Shown here piece after piece: positions 8,206 to 16,154 of a stretch of 41,006 nt of DNA. Each line of letters begins with the position of its first letter. Position 1 is the first letter of the stretch. This DNA comes from RUG11237 sp964450185. GTDB taxonomy: Bacteria; Bacillota; Clostridia; Lachnospirales; Lachnospiraceae. The notes beneath the pieces are model-generated. The model ran no database searches. It saw only the letters and a list, made by a program, of their open reading frames with translations, and had not been told where the DNA came from. The position numbers and the translations under genes are program-made. The stretch covers positions 1-41,006 of the forward strand of contig CAYVCL010000017.1 in NCBI GenBank assembly GCA_964450185.1, written 5' to 3'.

Positions 8206-8577
8206 ATGGAAAAGAAAGCCTATTTATGGGCGCGGACGCTATGTCATTATGCTGGCGAAACAGAAGAATTTCTGGCGTCCTTTTGGGAAAGACTTCAGGC
8301 TTCACAGGGGATATACAGCGAATTTGTGTATTTTCTGGAACATCAGAATTTTTCCGGTGCTTACAATATAGATGGCTGTACCGTAATTGATATTATGATA
8401 TGGCAGATGGACCGCTTTAAAGTAGAAATGGATATGGGGAAGGCAGATATGCGCTGCAATCATCACAAAATGTTGTTGCTTGCCTTTGATACCATGCTCA
8501 AAATGGAAAAAGAACCGGAAAAATATTTGAACCAGATGCGGGAAGATACCGGCTCTGATTACCCGGATAAATTTTAA
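8206..8577 (+). CDS. Small protein of unknown function upstream of trkA
   Basis: 123 residues, not assigned to a named family. The start at 8206 has a GGGAG site 7 nt upstream and agrees with the promoter at 8146-8174; the in-frame ATG at 8137 lies before that promoter. The product is predicted to be soluble and largely helical, rich in aromatic residues and Met (WARTLCHYAGE, FWERLQ, IDIMIWQMDRF) with an acidic tail. There is no signal peptide or TM segment. It ends 16 nt before trkA, so it is probably co-transcribed with the Trk genes. A role in potassium uptake is suggested only by position. Confidence 0.7.
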   Translation: MEKKAYLWARTLCHYAGETEEFLASFWERLQASQGIYSEFVYFLEHQNFSGAYNIDGCTVIDIMIWQMDRFKVEMDMGKADMRCNHHKMLLLAFDTMLKMEKEPEKYLNQMREDTGSDYPDKF

Positions 8578-8593
8578 TATTTTGGAGGAACCA

Positions 8594-9952
8594 ATGAAAA
8601 TTATTATTGCAGGCTGTGGAAAAGTTGGCCAGGAATTGACCGAGCAGCTATCAAAAGAAGGAAATGAAATTACCATTATTGACACTAGGGCGAAAATTGT
8701 AAATGAACTGGCAAACAAATATGATATTATGGGAGTCGTGGGGAATGGCGCCAGCCATTTGACGCAGGCGGATGCAGGAATCGAAAAGGCAGATTTGTTT
8801 ATTGCAGTAACCGGTTCCGATGAACTGAATTTATTGTGTTGTCTGTTGGCAAAGAAGGCCGGCGATTGCCAGACCATAGCAAGAATCCGAAATCCGGAAT
8901 ACAGCCGGGAGGCAACTTACATAAAAGAAGAACTGGGACTTGCCATGGTAATTAACCCGGAGCATGCGGCAGCCATGGAAATTGCAAGAGTATTACGTTT
9001 TCCTTCTGCCATAAAGATAGATACCTTTGCCAAGGGAAGAATTGAATTATTAAAATTCCGTATTCAGGAAGAATCTATCTTAAATAACATGACCGTCATG
9101 GATATTTCTTTGAAGCTTCGTTGCGATATTCTTGTGTGTGCAGTAGAGCGTGGAGAAGAAGTGTTTATTCCAAGAGGTAATTTTATACTCCAGGAAAAAG
9201 ATGTGGTAAACATTATTGCAACCCCTCAGAATGCCAGTGGATTTTTTAAGAAAATCGGTGTTGTGACAAATCAGGTAAAAGATGCCATGATTGTAGGCGG
9301 TGGTGATATTGCTTTTTATCTGGCAGAAAATCTTCTTCAGATGGGAATTCGAGTGAAAATCATAGATAAGAGTATAGAACGATGCGAACGTTTGTTCGAA
9401 CTATTGCCGAAAGCGGAAGTAATATGCGGCGATGCTTCAGACCAGAGTATGCTGGTGGAAGAAGGGATGGGACGAACCGCTTCTTTTGTGGCGGTTACGA
9501 ATATGGATGAAGAAAATATTTTATTATCCATGTTGGCAAAGAAGAAGACAAATGCGAAAGTGATTACAAAAATCAATAACATTGCATTTAATGAAGTAAT
9601 CGGCGGTTTGGATTTGGATACGATTGTGTGTCCTAAGACTGTTACCGCAGAATATATCGTTCGTTTCGTGCGCGCAATGAAAAATTCCATTGGAAGTAAT
9701 GTGGAAACCTTATACCGCATTATTGAGGATAAGGCGGAGGCGTTGGAATTTATCATCCGTAAGCAGTCGGATGTGGTAGACAAGCCATTGAAACAGTTAA
9801 AAATAAAAAAGAATATTGTAGTGGCATGCATTTACAGAAACCGCAAGGTTATTATCCCAAGAGGGGATGATTCCATACAGGTGGGAGATTCGGTAATTAT
9901 TGTCACCACAAATACAGGACTAAATGATATAGATGACATTATCAGCAGATAA
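8594..9952 (+). CDS. trkA: Trk potassium uptake regulatory subunit TrkA
   Basis: 452 residues. The ATG at 8594 is chosen over the in-frame TTG at 8582 because GGAGG (8584-8588) lies just before it. The protein is a tandem RCK unit: a first Rossmann fold (IIIAGCGKVGQEL, residues 2-14, acidic residue in IIDTRAK) plus a TrkA_C domain, then a second Rossmann fold (MIVGGGDIAFYLAE, about 233) and a second TrkA_C domain at the end. TrkA is the cytosolic NAD(H)- or nucleotide-binding gate of the TrkH channel-like transporter. The partner gene follows 11 nt downstream, and the double-RCK form fits TrkA rather than single-RCK KtrA. Confidence 0.95.
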   Translation: MKIIIAGCGKVGQELTEQLSKEGNEITIIDTRAKIVNELANKYDIMGVVGNGASHLTQADAGIEKADLFIAVTGSDELNLLCCLLAKKAGDCQTIARIRNPEYSREATYIKEELGLAMVINPEHAAAMEIARVLRFPSAIKIDTFAKGRIELLKFRIQEESILNNMTVMDISLKLRCDILVCAVERGEEVFIPRGNFILQEKDVVNIIATPQNASGFFKKIGVVTNQVKDAMIVGGGDIAFYLAENLLQMGIRVKIIDKSIERCERLFELLPKAEVICGDASDQSMLVEEGMGRTASFVAVTNMDEENILLSMLAKKKTNAKVITKINNIAFNEVIGGLDLDTIVCPKTVTAEYIVRFVRAMKNSIGSNVETLYRIIEDKAEALEFIIRKQSDVVDKPLKQLKIKKNIVVACIYRNRKVIIPRGDDSIQVGDSVIIVTTNTGLNDIDDIISR

Positions 9953-9963
9953 GAGGTATAACA

Positions 9964-11400
9964 ATGAATTATAAACTAATGAGATATGTAATTGGATGGC
10001 TGATTATTTTTGAATCCGTGTTTATGTGCCTGCCTGCCATGGTAGCAGTCATTTATAGAGAAGAAGCCTTTTTCTCGTTTATGCTGTCTATAGGGATTGG
10101 GATGCTTTTTGGTGCAACGTTGGTTTGGAGGAAACCGCAAAATAAGCAGATATATGCCAAAGAGGGATTTGTGATTGTAAGTATCAGTTGGATTGTTTTA
10201 AGTATATTTGGAGCAATGCCATTTATACTATCCGGAACCATACCAAATGTGGTGGATGCGCTGTTTGAAAGTGTTTCCGGATTTACCACTACAGGTGCAA
10301 CGATTTTGGGCGATATAGAAAGCGTGGAAAAATCCGTTTTGTTCTGGCGAAGTTTTACCCACTGGATTGGAGGAATGGGTGTACTGGTATTTATTATGGC
10401 AGTGCTTCCGTTAGCAGGTGGAAATAATATTTATTTAATGAAAGCAGAGAGTACTGGTCCAAGCATCAGCAAGCTGGTGCCTAAAATGAAAACAACAGCC
10501 TTGATTTTATATGGAATGTATTTTTCCATGACAATTCTGGAAATCGTGGTGTTGCTAATTGCGGGAACTGGGTTTTATGATGCGGTAAATATTGCCTTTT
10601 CCACAGCCGGTACCGGTGGATTTGCAGTGAAAAATGACAGCCTTGCCAGCTATTCTGCAACCGTACAGAATATCGTTACGGTATTTATGATTTTGTTTGG
10701 TGTGAATTTTAATATCTATTATTTGATTTTATGTAAAAAGATTGCAAATGCATTAAAAAACAGTGAATTAAGGGTGTATCTTGGTATTTTAGCGATAGCT
10801 ACAATATTGGTTGCTATAAATTTGCAGGGATTGTTTGGCAGTTTCAAAGCGGATTTGCAGCAGGCAGCGTTTCAAGTAGCATCGGTTATGACCAGTACCG
10901 GATTTATTACTGCGGACTATGATTTGTGGCCGGAATTTTCTAAATCCATACTTGTACTTGTGATGATGATAGGAGCTTGTGCGGGAAGTACCGGCGGTGG
11001 AATTAAAGTAGTAAGAGTGATGATTTTATTAAAGACGTTGATAAAAGAGTTGGATACCAGTGTACATTCAAGGTCAATTAAAAAAATTAAATTAAATGGA
11101 AGATTTATAGAACACGAAGTTATCCGGTCAGTCAATGTGTTTATGGTGGCATATATAGCACTTTATGTGGTATCCATGCTGATACTTAGTCTGGATAATC
11201 TTGATTTCACATCAAACTTTACGGCGGTGGCAGCCATGATAAATAATACAGGTCCTGGATTAGCGGCAGCGGGACCGGTAGAGAATTTTGCGGGCTTCTC
11301 CGTATTGTCAAAGCTGGTATGTATTTTTGATATGTTGGCAGGACGATTGGAATTGTTTCCATTATTAGTATTATTTGCCCCGTCCACATGGAGGAAGTAA
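9964..11400 (+). CDS. trkH: Trk potassium transporter membrane subunit TrkH
   Basis: 478 residues, strongly hydrophobic. Selectivity-filter-like P-loops of the TrkH/KtrB superfamily are visible: SGFTTTGATIL, STAGTGGFAVKNDS, MTSTGFITADYD and NNTGPGLAAAGP, each with the conserved glycine. The motif GACAGSTGGGIKVVR and the C-terminal GRLELFPLLVLFAPSTWR are family hallmarks. It forms the potassium pathway and is gated by TrkA. The gene is complete and sits between trkA and a small co-transcribed gene. Confidence 0.96.
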   Translation: MNYKLMRYVIGWLIIFESVFMCLPAMVAVIYREEAFFSFMLSIGIGMLFGATLVWRKPQNKQIYAKEGFVIVSISWIVLSIFGAMPFILSGTIPNVVDALFESVSGFTTTGATILGDIESVEKSVLFWRSFTHWIGGMGVLVFIMAVLPLAGGNNIYLMKAESTGPSISKLVPKMKTTALILYGMYFSMTILEIVVLLIAGTGFYDAVNIAFSTAGTGGFAVKNDSLASYSATVQNIVTVFMILFGVNFNIYYLILCKKIANALKNSELRVYLGILAIATILVAINLQGLFGSFKADLQQAAFQVASVMTSTGFITADYDLWPEFSKSILVLVMMIGACAGSTGGGIKVVRVMILLKTLIKELDTSVHSRSIKKIKLNGRFIEHEVIRSVNVFMVAYIALYVVSMLILSLDNLDFTSNFTAVAAMINNTGPGLAAAGPVENFAGFSVLSKLVCIFDMLAGRLELFPLLVLFAPSTWRK

Positions 11401-11412
11401 AGGAGAGTAAGT

Positions 11413-11643
11413 ATGCGAAGCATGGTATTTAAAATGGAACGAGAAGGTCTGGTAAAAGTAGGAGATACGGTGGAAGTAACCGAAGGGGTACTTCCTACCT
11501 CCTATTATTATACAATTAAGCCGGCGGTGGCAATGTCTGCCAATTTTAAGTTTAATGAAAGGCTTACAGTAACCACAGGAGTAGTGACAGAGGTGGAAAC
11601 TTTAAGCAGTGGTTACAACGTTACCGTGGAATTTGATGAATAA
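11413..11643 (+). CDS. Small protein of unknown function downstream of trkH
   Basis: 76 residues, not recognised. AGGAG (11401-11405) lies 7 nt before the ATG and 12 nt separate it from trkH, so it reads as the last gene of the Trk operon. The sequence alternates hydrophobic and polar residues (LVKVGDTVEVTEG, LTVTTGVVTEVE, YNVTVEFDE), which suggests a small soluble beta-barrel such as an OB- or PilZ-like fold. That fold is only inferred. No signal peptide or metal motif is present. Confidence 0.65.
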   Translation: MRSMVFKMEREGLVKVGDTVEVTEGVLPTSYYYTIKPAVAMSANFKFNERLTVTTGVVTEVETLSSGYNVTVEFDE

Positions 11644-11660
11644 AATAGCAAATTCTACTA

Positions 11661-11689
11661 TTGAAATATAGAAACAACTGTGGTATATT
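11661..11689 (+). promoter_or_regulatory. Promoter of the pantothenate/CoA operon
   Basis: TTGAAA (11661-11666), a 17-nt spacer and TATATT (11684-11689). Transcription would begin near 11696, giving a leader of about 65 nt. No terminator separates the trk operon from this point, so longer read-through transcripts are also possible. Confidence 0.7.
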
Positions 11690-11760
11690 GCTCGTTGAGT
11701 GGTATCGATAAGAACTGCATCAATGAGCATGAGCTGTCACTACACAACGGAGGTGATAGC
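11689..11760 (+). promoter_or_regulatory. Structured leader of the pan operon that can hide the ribosome-binding site
   Basis: Three pairings are visible. First, a dyad TGCTCGTTGA (11689-11698) with TCAATGAGCA (11720-11729), extended inward by GTGGT/ACTGC around a bulged A at 11719. Second, GCTGTCACT (11733-11741) with GGTGATAGC (11752-11760), which buries half of the Shine-Dalgarno GGAGGTGA (11749-11756). Third, an alternative pairing of 11694-11703 with 11739-11748 (9 of 10 positions) that would break the second hairpin. If transcription starts at about 11696, the outer dyad may act as a DNA operator instead. Position and a hairpin with bulged A recall the pan RNA motif reported before pan genes in Firmicutes; this match was not tested. 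Confidence 0.5.
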
Positions 11761-12603
11761 GTGAAAATAGGAATTATAGGCGCCGGTAAAGTTGGCACTA
11801 CTTTGGGACAGTATTTAAAACTCAAAGGAATGGAGATTTCGGGTATTTACAGTAAAACGCTGGAACATGCCACGGACTCTGCTGAATTTATTGGCACAAC
11901 ATATTATGAGAAGCTGGAAGAAATTGTAGCTTTAAGTGATACCTTATTTATTACTACGCCGGATAGCGAGATTGCAGGCGTATGGGATTGCATGAAAGCG
12001 TTTGATTTAACTGGAAAAATAGTTTGTCATTTTAGCGGCTCATTATCATCTGATGTTTTCTTGGGGACGGAGGAAACAGGAGCAAGGGTCTGTTCCATCC
12101 ATCCGATTTATGCGTTCAGCAATAAATATTCCGCTTATCAACAATTTCACAAAGTCAGATTAACCATGGAAGGGGATACCCCGGCGGTAGAAGAAATGAA
12201 ATCTTACTGGGAAATGCTTGGACATAAGGTAAGAATTATTCGCAAGGAAGATAAGGCAAAATATCATGCAAGTATGAGTATGGCAAGCAATCATGTACTG
12301 GCACTGCTAGAGTGTTCCGTTCAATTATTGCAGGATTGTGGCTTTGAAGAAAAGGAAGCCTATCAGTCTTTGGAAACACTGGTATGTGAAAATGCTGCAA
12401 ACGGTATGAAACATGGTGTAACAGAGGCTCTTACCGGGCCAATCGAGAGAAACGATATGGGTACCGTGGAAAAGCATTTATCCGTACTTTCTGAGGAAGA
12501 AGAAAGGATTTACCGCAGCCTTGGAAAAAAACTGGTTGAAATTTCAAAAAGGAAGAATCCGGACAGGGATTACAAAACAATGGAAAGATTATTGGAGGAT
12601 TAG
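11761..12603 (+). CDS. panG: Rossmann-fold DUF2520 protein, probable ketopantoate reductase PanG
   Basis: 280 residues. The GTG at 11761 is chosen because an excellent GGAGGTGA (11749-11756) precedes it; the reading frame upstream of it lies in the structured leader. An N-terminal NAD(P)-binding fold starts at residue 2 with GIIGAGKVGTTLG. The C-terminal half is the all-helical DUF2520-type domain (MASNHVLALLE, GPIERND). This fusion is the architecture of PanG, an alternative ketopantoate reductase described in Francisella and some Firmicutes. It lies directly before panB and supplies the one pantothenate step (ketopantoate to pantoate) for which no panE is present nearby. The family is clear from sequence; the function is inferred from family and context. 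Confidence 0.72.
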   Translation: MKIGIIGAGKVGTTLGQYLKLKGMEISGIYSKTLEHATDSAEFIGTTYYEKLEEIVALSDTLFITTPDSEIAGVWDCMKAFDLTGKIVCHFSGSLSSDVFLGTEETGARVCSIHPIYAFSNKYSAYQQFHKVRLTMEGDTPAVEEMKSYWEMLGHKVRIIRKEDKAKYHASMSMASNHVLALLECSVQLLQDCGFEEKEAYQSLETLVCENAANGMKHGVTEALTGPIERNDMGTVEKHLSVLSEEEERIYRSLGKKLVEISKRKNPDRDYKTMERLLED

Positions 12604-12607
12604 ATAA

Positions 12608-13435
12608 GTGAAAACAACAGTAAACACATTTAAAAATGCGAAGGAAAAAAAAGAAAAAATCACAATGCTTACTGCATATGATTATTCCACTGCAAAATTG
12701 GTAGACGAAGCTGGTGTGGAATCCATTTTAGTAGGAGATTCTCTGGGAATGGTTTGCCTCGGCTATGAAGACACCTTGTCTGTAACCATGGAAGATATGA
12801 TTCATCACTCCGCTGCTGTGGCAAGAGGAGCAAAAAATGCCATGGTAATCACAGACATGCCATTTATGTCTTACCAGACTTCCGTTTACGATGCGGTGGT
12901 CAATGCCGGAAGATTGATGAAGGAAGGCAGAGCCCAGGCGGTGAAGTTAGAAGGCGGTTTGGAGGTATGTCCTCAGATTGAAGCCATCGTAAAAGCTTCC
13001 ATTCCGGTGTGCGCTCATATTGGACTGACACCTCAGTCAGTCAATGCTTTTGGTGGATTTAAGGTGCAGGGAAAAGAAGAAGCAGCGGCAAAACGTCTGT
13101 TAGAAGAAGCAAAAGCGGTAGAGGCTGCAGGTGCTTTTGCAGTGGTATTGGAATGTGTACCGGAAAAACTGGCTACATTTATTACAGAGCAGATTCATAT
13201 TCCAACCATTGGTATTGGTGCAGGTGCAGGCTGTGACGGACAGGTATTGGTATATCAGGATATGCTTGCTATGTATTCAGATATGGCTCCTAAATTCGTA
13301 AAACAGTTTAGAAACGTAGGAGAACAGATGCGCGCAGGTTTCGCAGACTATGTAAAAGAAGTGAAAGAGGGAACTTTCCCGGCAGCAGAGCATACCTTTA
13401 AAATTGATGATTCCGTGATTGACAAGCTTTATTAA
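12608..13435 (+). CDS. panB: 3-methyl-2-oxobutanoate hydroxymethyltransferase
   Basis: 275 residues, the usual length. TIM-barrel enzyme with the motifs MLTAYDYSTAKLVDEAG, VGDSLGMVCLGYEDTL (Mg-binding Asp), KLEGG, CAHIGLTPQSVNAFGGFKVQG and TIGIGAGAGCDGQVLVYQD. It transfers a hydroxymethyl group from 5,10-methylene-tetrahydrofolate to 2-ketoisovalerate, giving ketopantoate. The start is GTG with GGAGG about 9 nt upstream, inside the end of panG, so the two are probably translated together. Confidence 0.97.
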   Translation: MKTTVNTFKNAKEKKEKITMLTAYDYSTAKLVDEAGVESILVGDSLGMVCLGYEDTLSVTMEDMIHHSAAVARGAKNAMVITDMPFMSYQTSVYDAVVNAGRLMKEGRAQAVKLEGGLEVCPQIEAIVKASIPVCAHIGLTPQSVNAFGGFKVQGKEEAAAKRLLEEAKAVEAAGAFAVVLECVPEKLATFITEQIHIPTIGIGAGAGCDGQVLVYQDMLAMYSDMAPKFVKQFRNVGEQMRAGFADYVKEVKEGTFPAAEHTFKIDDSVIDKLY

Positions 13436-13486
13436 GATAGAATAGATAAATTACGTAAGAGTGAAAGACAATAAGGAGAGAAGAAA

Positions 13487-14341
13487 ATGCAGATTGTTAA
13501 GACTATTGACGAAGTAAGAAGTGCTGTAAAACAGTGGAAAAAGGAAGGACTTAGTGTAGGGCTTGTTCCTACCATGGGATTTTTACATGAAGGACATAAG
13601 AGTCTGATTGAACGTGCCGTAAAGGAAAATGACCGTGTGGTAGTCAGCGATTTCGTAAATCCTACCCAGTTCGGACCAACAGAAGATTTGGCAAGTTATC
13701 CAAGAGATTTGGACAGAGATGCAAAACTTTGCGAAGATGCAGGGGCTGCACTGTTATTTAATCCGGAACCGGAAGAAATGTATTTTGATGACAGAACCAC
13801 TTCTGTTAACATGGAAGGACTGACCAAAGAGCTTTGCGGAAAATCCCGTCCAATTCATTTTTCCGGCGTATGTACCGTGGTTTCTAAATTATTTAATATT
13901 GTAACACCGGACAAAGCTTATTTCGGACAGAAAGATGCCCAGCAGTTAGCGGTAATCAAAAGAATGGTTCGTGATTTGAATTTTGATATTGAAATTGTAG
14001 GATGCCCAATCATCCGAGAAGAAGATGGTCTTGCAAAAAGCTCCAGAAACACTTATTTAAGTGAAGAAGAAAGAAAAGCAGCCGTAATCTTAAATCAGTC
14101 CTTAAAAATCGGAAAAGAAATGATGGAAAACGGCGAAACTGATGCAAAAAAAGTAAAAGACGCCATTGTGAAAAACTTATCAACAGAGCCATTGGCAAAA
14201 ATTGATTATGTAGAAATTGTTGATTTCAACACCATAGAGCCAATCCAGGTTATAAAAAAACCAGTATTAACCGCCATTGCCGTATACATCGGAAAAACCC
14301 GTTTAATCGACAACGTTATCTTAAACAATGAGGACTGCTGA
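13487..14341 (+). CDS. panC: Pantothenate synthetase (pantoate-beta-alanine ligase)
   Basis: 284 residues. Class I nucleotidyltransferase fold with LVPTMGFLHEGHKSLI (HIGH-like motif), DFVNPTQFGPTEDLASYPRD, GKSRPIHFSGVCTVV, DKAYFGQKDAQQL and GLAKSSRNTYLS (KMSKS-like). It joins pantoate and beta-alanine through a pantoyl-adenylate. AAGGAG lies before the ATG. The last codons and the stop codon form the 5' arm of the four-way-junction element that fills the space up to panD. Confidence 0.97.
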   Translation: MQIVKTIDEVRSAVKQWKKEGLSVGLVPTMGFLHEGHKSLIERAVKENDRVVVSDFVNPTQFGPTEDLASYPRDLDRDAKLCEDAGAALLFNPEPEEMYFDDRTTSVNMEGLTKELCGKSRPIHFSGVCTVVSKLFNIVTPDKAYFGQKDAQQLAVIKRMVRDLNFDIEIVGCPIIREEDGLAKSSRNTYLSEEERKAAVILNQSLKIGKEMMENGETDAKKVKDAIVKNLSTEPLAKIDYVEIVDFNTIEPIQVIKKPVLTAIAVYIGKTRLIDNVILNNEDC

Positions 14342-14460
14342 TAAAGACACAAACAGACTGTGCAAGCTCGCTTGCTAAAGGCTGTTTGCGGCTTTATCAA
14401 TTGGACGAATGTCCAAAAACTCAAAATACCTGCTTTTTAGGCATTTTGAGTTTGCAGTCC
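14332..14460 (+). repeat. 129-nt four-way-junction element between panC and panD
   Basis: GGACTGC (14332-14338) pairs with GCAGTCC (14454-14460). Inside it, three hairpins follow almost without gaps: A, 14339-14399 (TGATAAAG/CTTTATCA, then CAAACAG/CTGTTTG, then GCAAG/CTTGC at the tip); B, 14401-14416 (TTGGAC/GTCCAA, loop GAAT); C, 14417-14453 (11-bp AAACTCAAAAT/ATTTTGAGTTT with an inner CCT/AGG). Only A14400 stays unpaired in the junction. It includes the panC stop codon, has no U tract and encodes no credible protein. It could be an RNA processing or stability element, or a palindromic mobile repeat. Confidence 0.6.
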
Positions 14461-14520
14461 GGATTAGCTAAAAACCAAAACAAACCAAATACACCCTCAT
14501 ATATAGTAAGGAGAAAAAAT

Positions 14521-14913
14521 ATGACAATTACCATGTTAAAAGGAAAGATTCACAGAGCAGTTGTAAAACAGGCAGAATTAAATTATGTAGGAAGCATCAC
14601 TGTGGACCCGGAACTTATGGAAGCAGCCAATATTTATGAATACGAAAAAGTACAGATTGTAGACGTGGAAAACGGAAACCGTTTTGAAACCTATACCATT
14701 GCAGGAGAACCAGGCAGCGGAATGATTTGTTTAAATGGTGCCGCAGCAAGACAGGTACAGGTAGATGACCATATCATTATCATGGCATACTGTGAAATGA
14801 CTCCGGAAGAAGCAAAAACACATAAGCCACATGTAGTGTTTGTGGACGGAGAAAATAAGATTGCCAAAACTTCACGTTATGAAAAATACGGAGAACTTTC
14901 ACCAATTCTTTAA
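14521..14913 (+). CDS. panD: Aspartate 1-decarboxylase precursor
   Basis: 130 residues. The ATG at 14521 has AAGGAG 6 nt upstream and gives the normal family length; an ATG at 14386 in the same frame lies inside the structured element and is rejected. The self-processing site is visible in LNYVGSITVDPEL: cleavage between Gly and Ser creates the pyruvoyl cofactor. Other marks are NGNRFETYTI, GSGMICLNGAAARQV and HIIIMAY. It makes beta-alanine from aspartate for PanC. Confidence 0.97.
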   Translation: MTITMLKGKIHRAVVKQAELNYVGSITVDPELMEAANIYEYEKVQIVDVENGNRFETYTIAGEPGSGMICLNGAAARQVQVDDHIIIMAYCEMTPEEAKTHKPHVVFVDGENKIAKTSRYEKYGELSPIL

Positions 14914-14956
14914 AATGTAAGAAAAGAGAAAGATAAGACGAAAGGAAGAAAACAAT

Positions 14957-16150
14957 ATGTTACAGGGGAAAACGGTAGTACTGGGCGTTACCGGAAGCAT
15001 TGCTGCTTATAAAATTGCTAATTTGGCCAGTATGCTGGTAAAACTTCATGCAGACGTACATGTGCTGATGACACAAAATGCCACTAATTTTATCAATCCT
15101 ATCACCTTTGAAACACTTACCAACCATAAATGTCTGGTAGATACCTTTGACCGAAATTTTAATTACAATGTGGAACACGTATCTCTGGCAAAAAAAGCGG
15201 ATGTGTTGTTAATTGCTCCGGCATCTGCCAACGTAATTGGAAAGATGGCCAACGGAATTGCAGACGATATGCTTACCACTACAGCTCTTGCCTGCAGATG
15301 CAAGAAAATTATTGCTCCTGCCATGAATACGAATATGTTTGTAAATCCAATTGTGCAGGATAATATTGAAAAATTAAAGCGTTTCGGCATGGAAGTCATT
15401 GAACCGGATGTGGGCTATTTGGCATGTGGTGATACCGGCGCAGGAAAGATGCCGTCCGAAGCCGTGCTGTTAGACTATATTTTAAAAGAAATTCACTATG
15501 AAAAGGATATGGCAGGGCTGAAAGTTTTAGTGACTGCGGGAGCTACAAGAGAAGCCATTGACCCGGTACGTTTTATTTCCAACCATTCCACCGGAAAAAT
15601 GGGAATTGCCATCGCAAGAACTGCCATGGAACGTGGTGCAGAGGTAACCTTGGTTGCCGGAAGCGTATCCGTAGATTTACCTCCGTTTGTGAAGGCGATT
15701 CCGGTGGTAAGTGCCAAAGATATGTTTGAGGCAGTGGCAGCAGAAGCGGATAAGCAGGATATTATTATCAAGGTGGCAGCGGTGGCAGATTTTACACCGG
15801 TACACACTGCCGATGAAAAGATAAAGAAAAAGGGCGAGGGTGCAACCTTAGAGCTTACCAATACCACAGATATTTTAAAATATCTTGGAGAACACAGAAA
15901 AGAACATCAGTTCTTGTGTGGATTTTCCATGGAAACACAGAATATGCTGGAAAATTCCAGAGCCAAGTTAGAGAAAAAGAACATTGATATGATTGTGGCA
16001 AACAACCTGAAAGTAAAAGGTGCCGGTTTTGGCACAGACACTAATGTGGTAACCATGATTACAAAAGAAGAAGTAAAAGAACTGGAACTGATGGATAAAG
16101 CGAAAGTTGCAGAAGAAATTTTAACTTATATTATAGAACAAAGAGGATAA
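14957..16150 (+). CDS. coaBC: Phosphopantothenoylcysteine decarboxylase / phosphopantothenate-cysteine ligase
   Basis: 397 residues, the bifunctional form. The N-terminal FMN-dependent decarboxylase (1-190) shows GVTGSIAAYKIANL, PAMNTNMFVNPIVQDN and CGDTGAGKMPS with its active-site Cys. The C-terminal ligase begins near residue 192 with LVTAGATREAIDPVRFISN and HSTGKMG. Together they convert 4'-phosphopantothenate and cysteine to 4'-phosphopantetheine. Ligase type (CTP or other) cannot be told. It completes the panG-panB-panC-panD-coaBC set; pantothenate kinase is not in the window. Confidence 0.97.
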   Translation: MLQGKTVVLGVTGSIAAYKIANLASMLVKLHADVHVLMTQNATNFINPITFETLTNHKCLVDTFDRNFNYNVEHVSLAKKADVLLIAPASANVIGKMANGIADDMLTTTALACRCKKIIAPAMNTNMFVNPIVQDNIEKLKRFGMEVIEPDVGYLACGDTGAGKMPSEAVLLDYILKEIHYEKDMAGLKVLVTAGATREAIDPVRFISNHSTGKMGIAIARTAMERGAEVTLVAGSVSVDLPPFVKAIPVVSAKDMFEAVAAEADKQDIIIKVAAVADFTPVHTADEKIKKKGEGATLELTNTTDILKYLGEHRKEHQFLCGFSMETQNMLENSRAKLEKKNIDMIVANNLKVKGAGFGTDTNVVTMITKEEVKELELMDKAKVAEEILTYIIEQRG

Positions 16151-16154
16151 CTAT

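Noticed and set aside
8302..8877. Minus-strand open frame of 191 codons
   Set aside because: It lies opposite the 123-residue gene and trkA; its composition is unlike other proteins here and it has no ribosome-binding site.
14386..14520. 45-codon N-terminal extension of panD
   Set aside because: It runs through hairpins A to C of the panC-panD element, has no ribosome site, and the ATG at 14521 has one and gives the family length.
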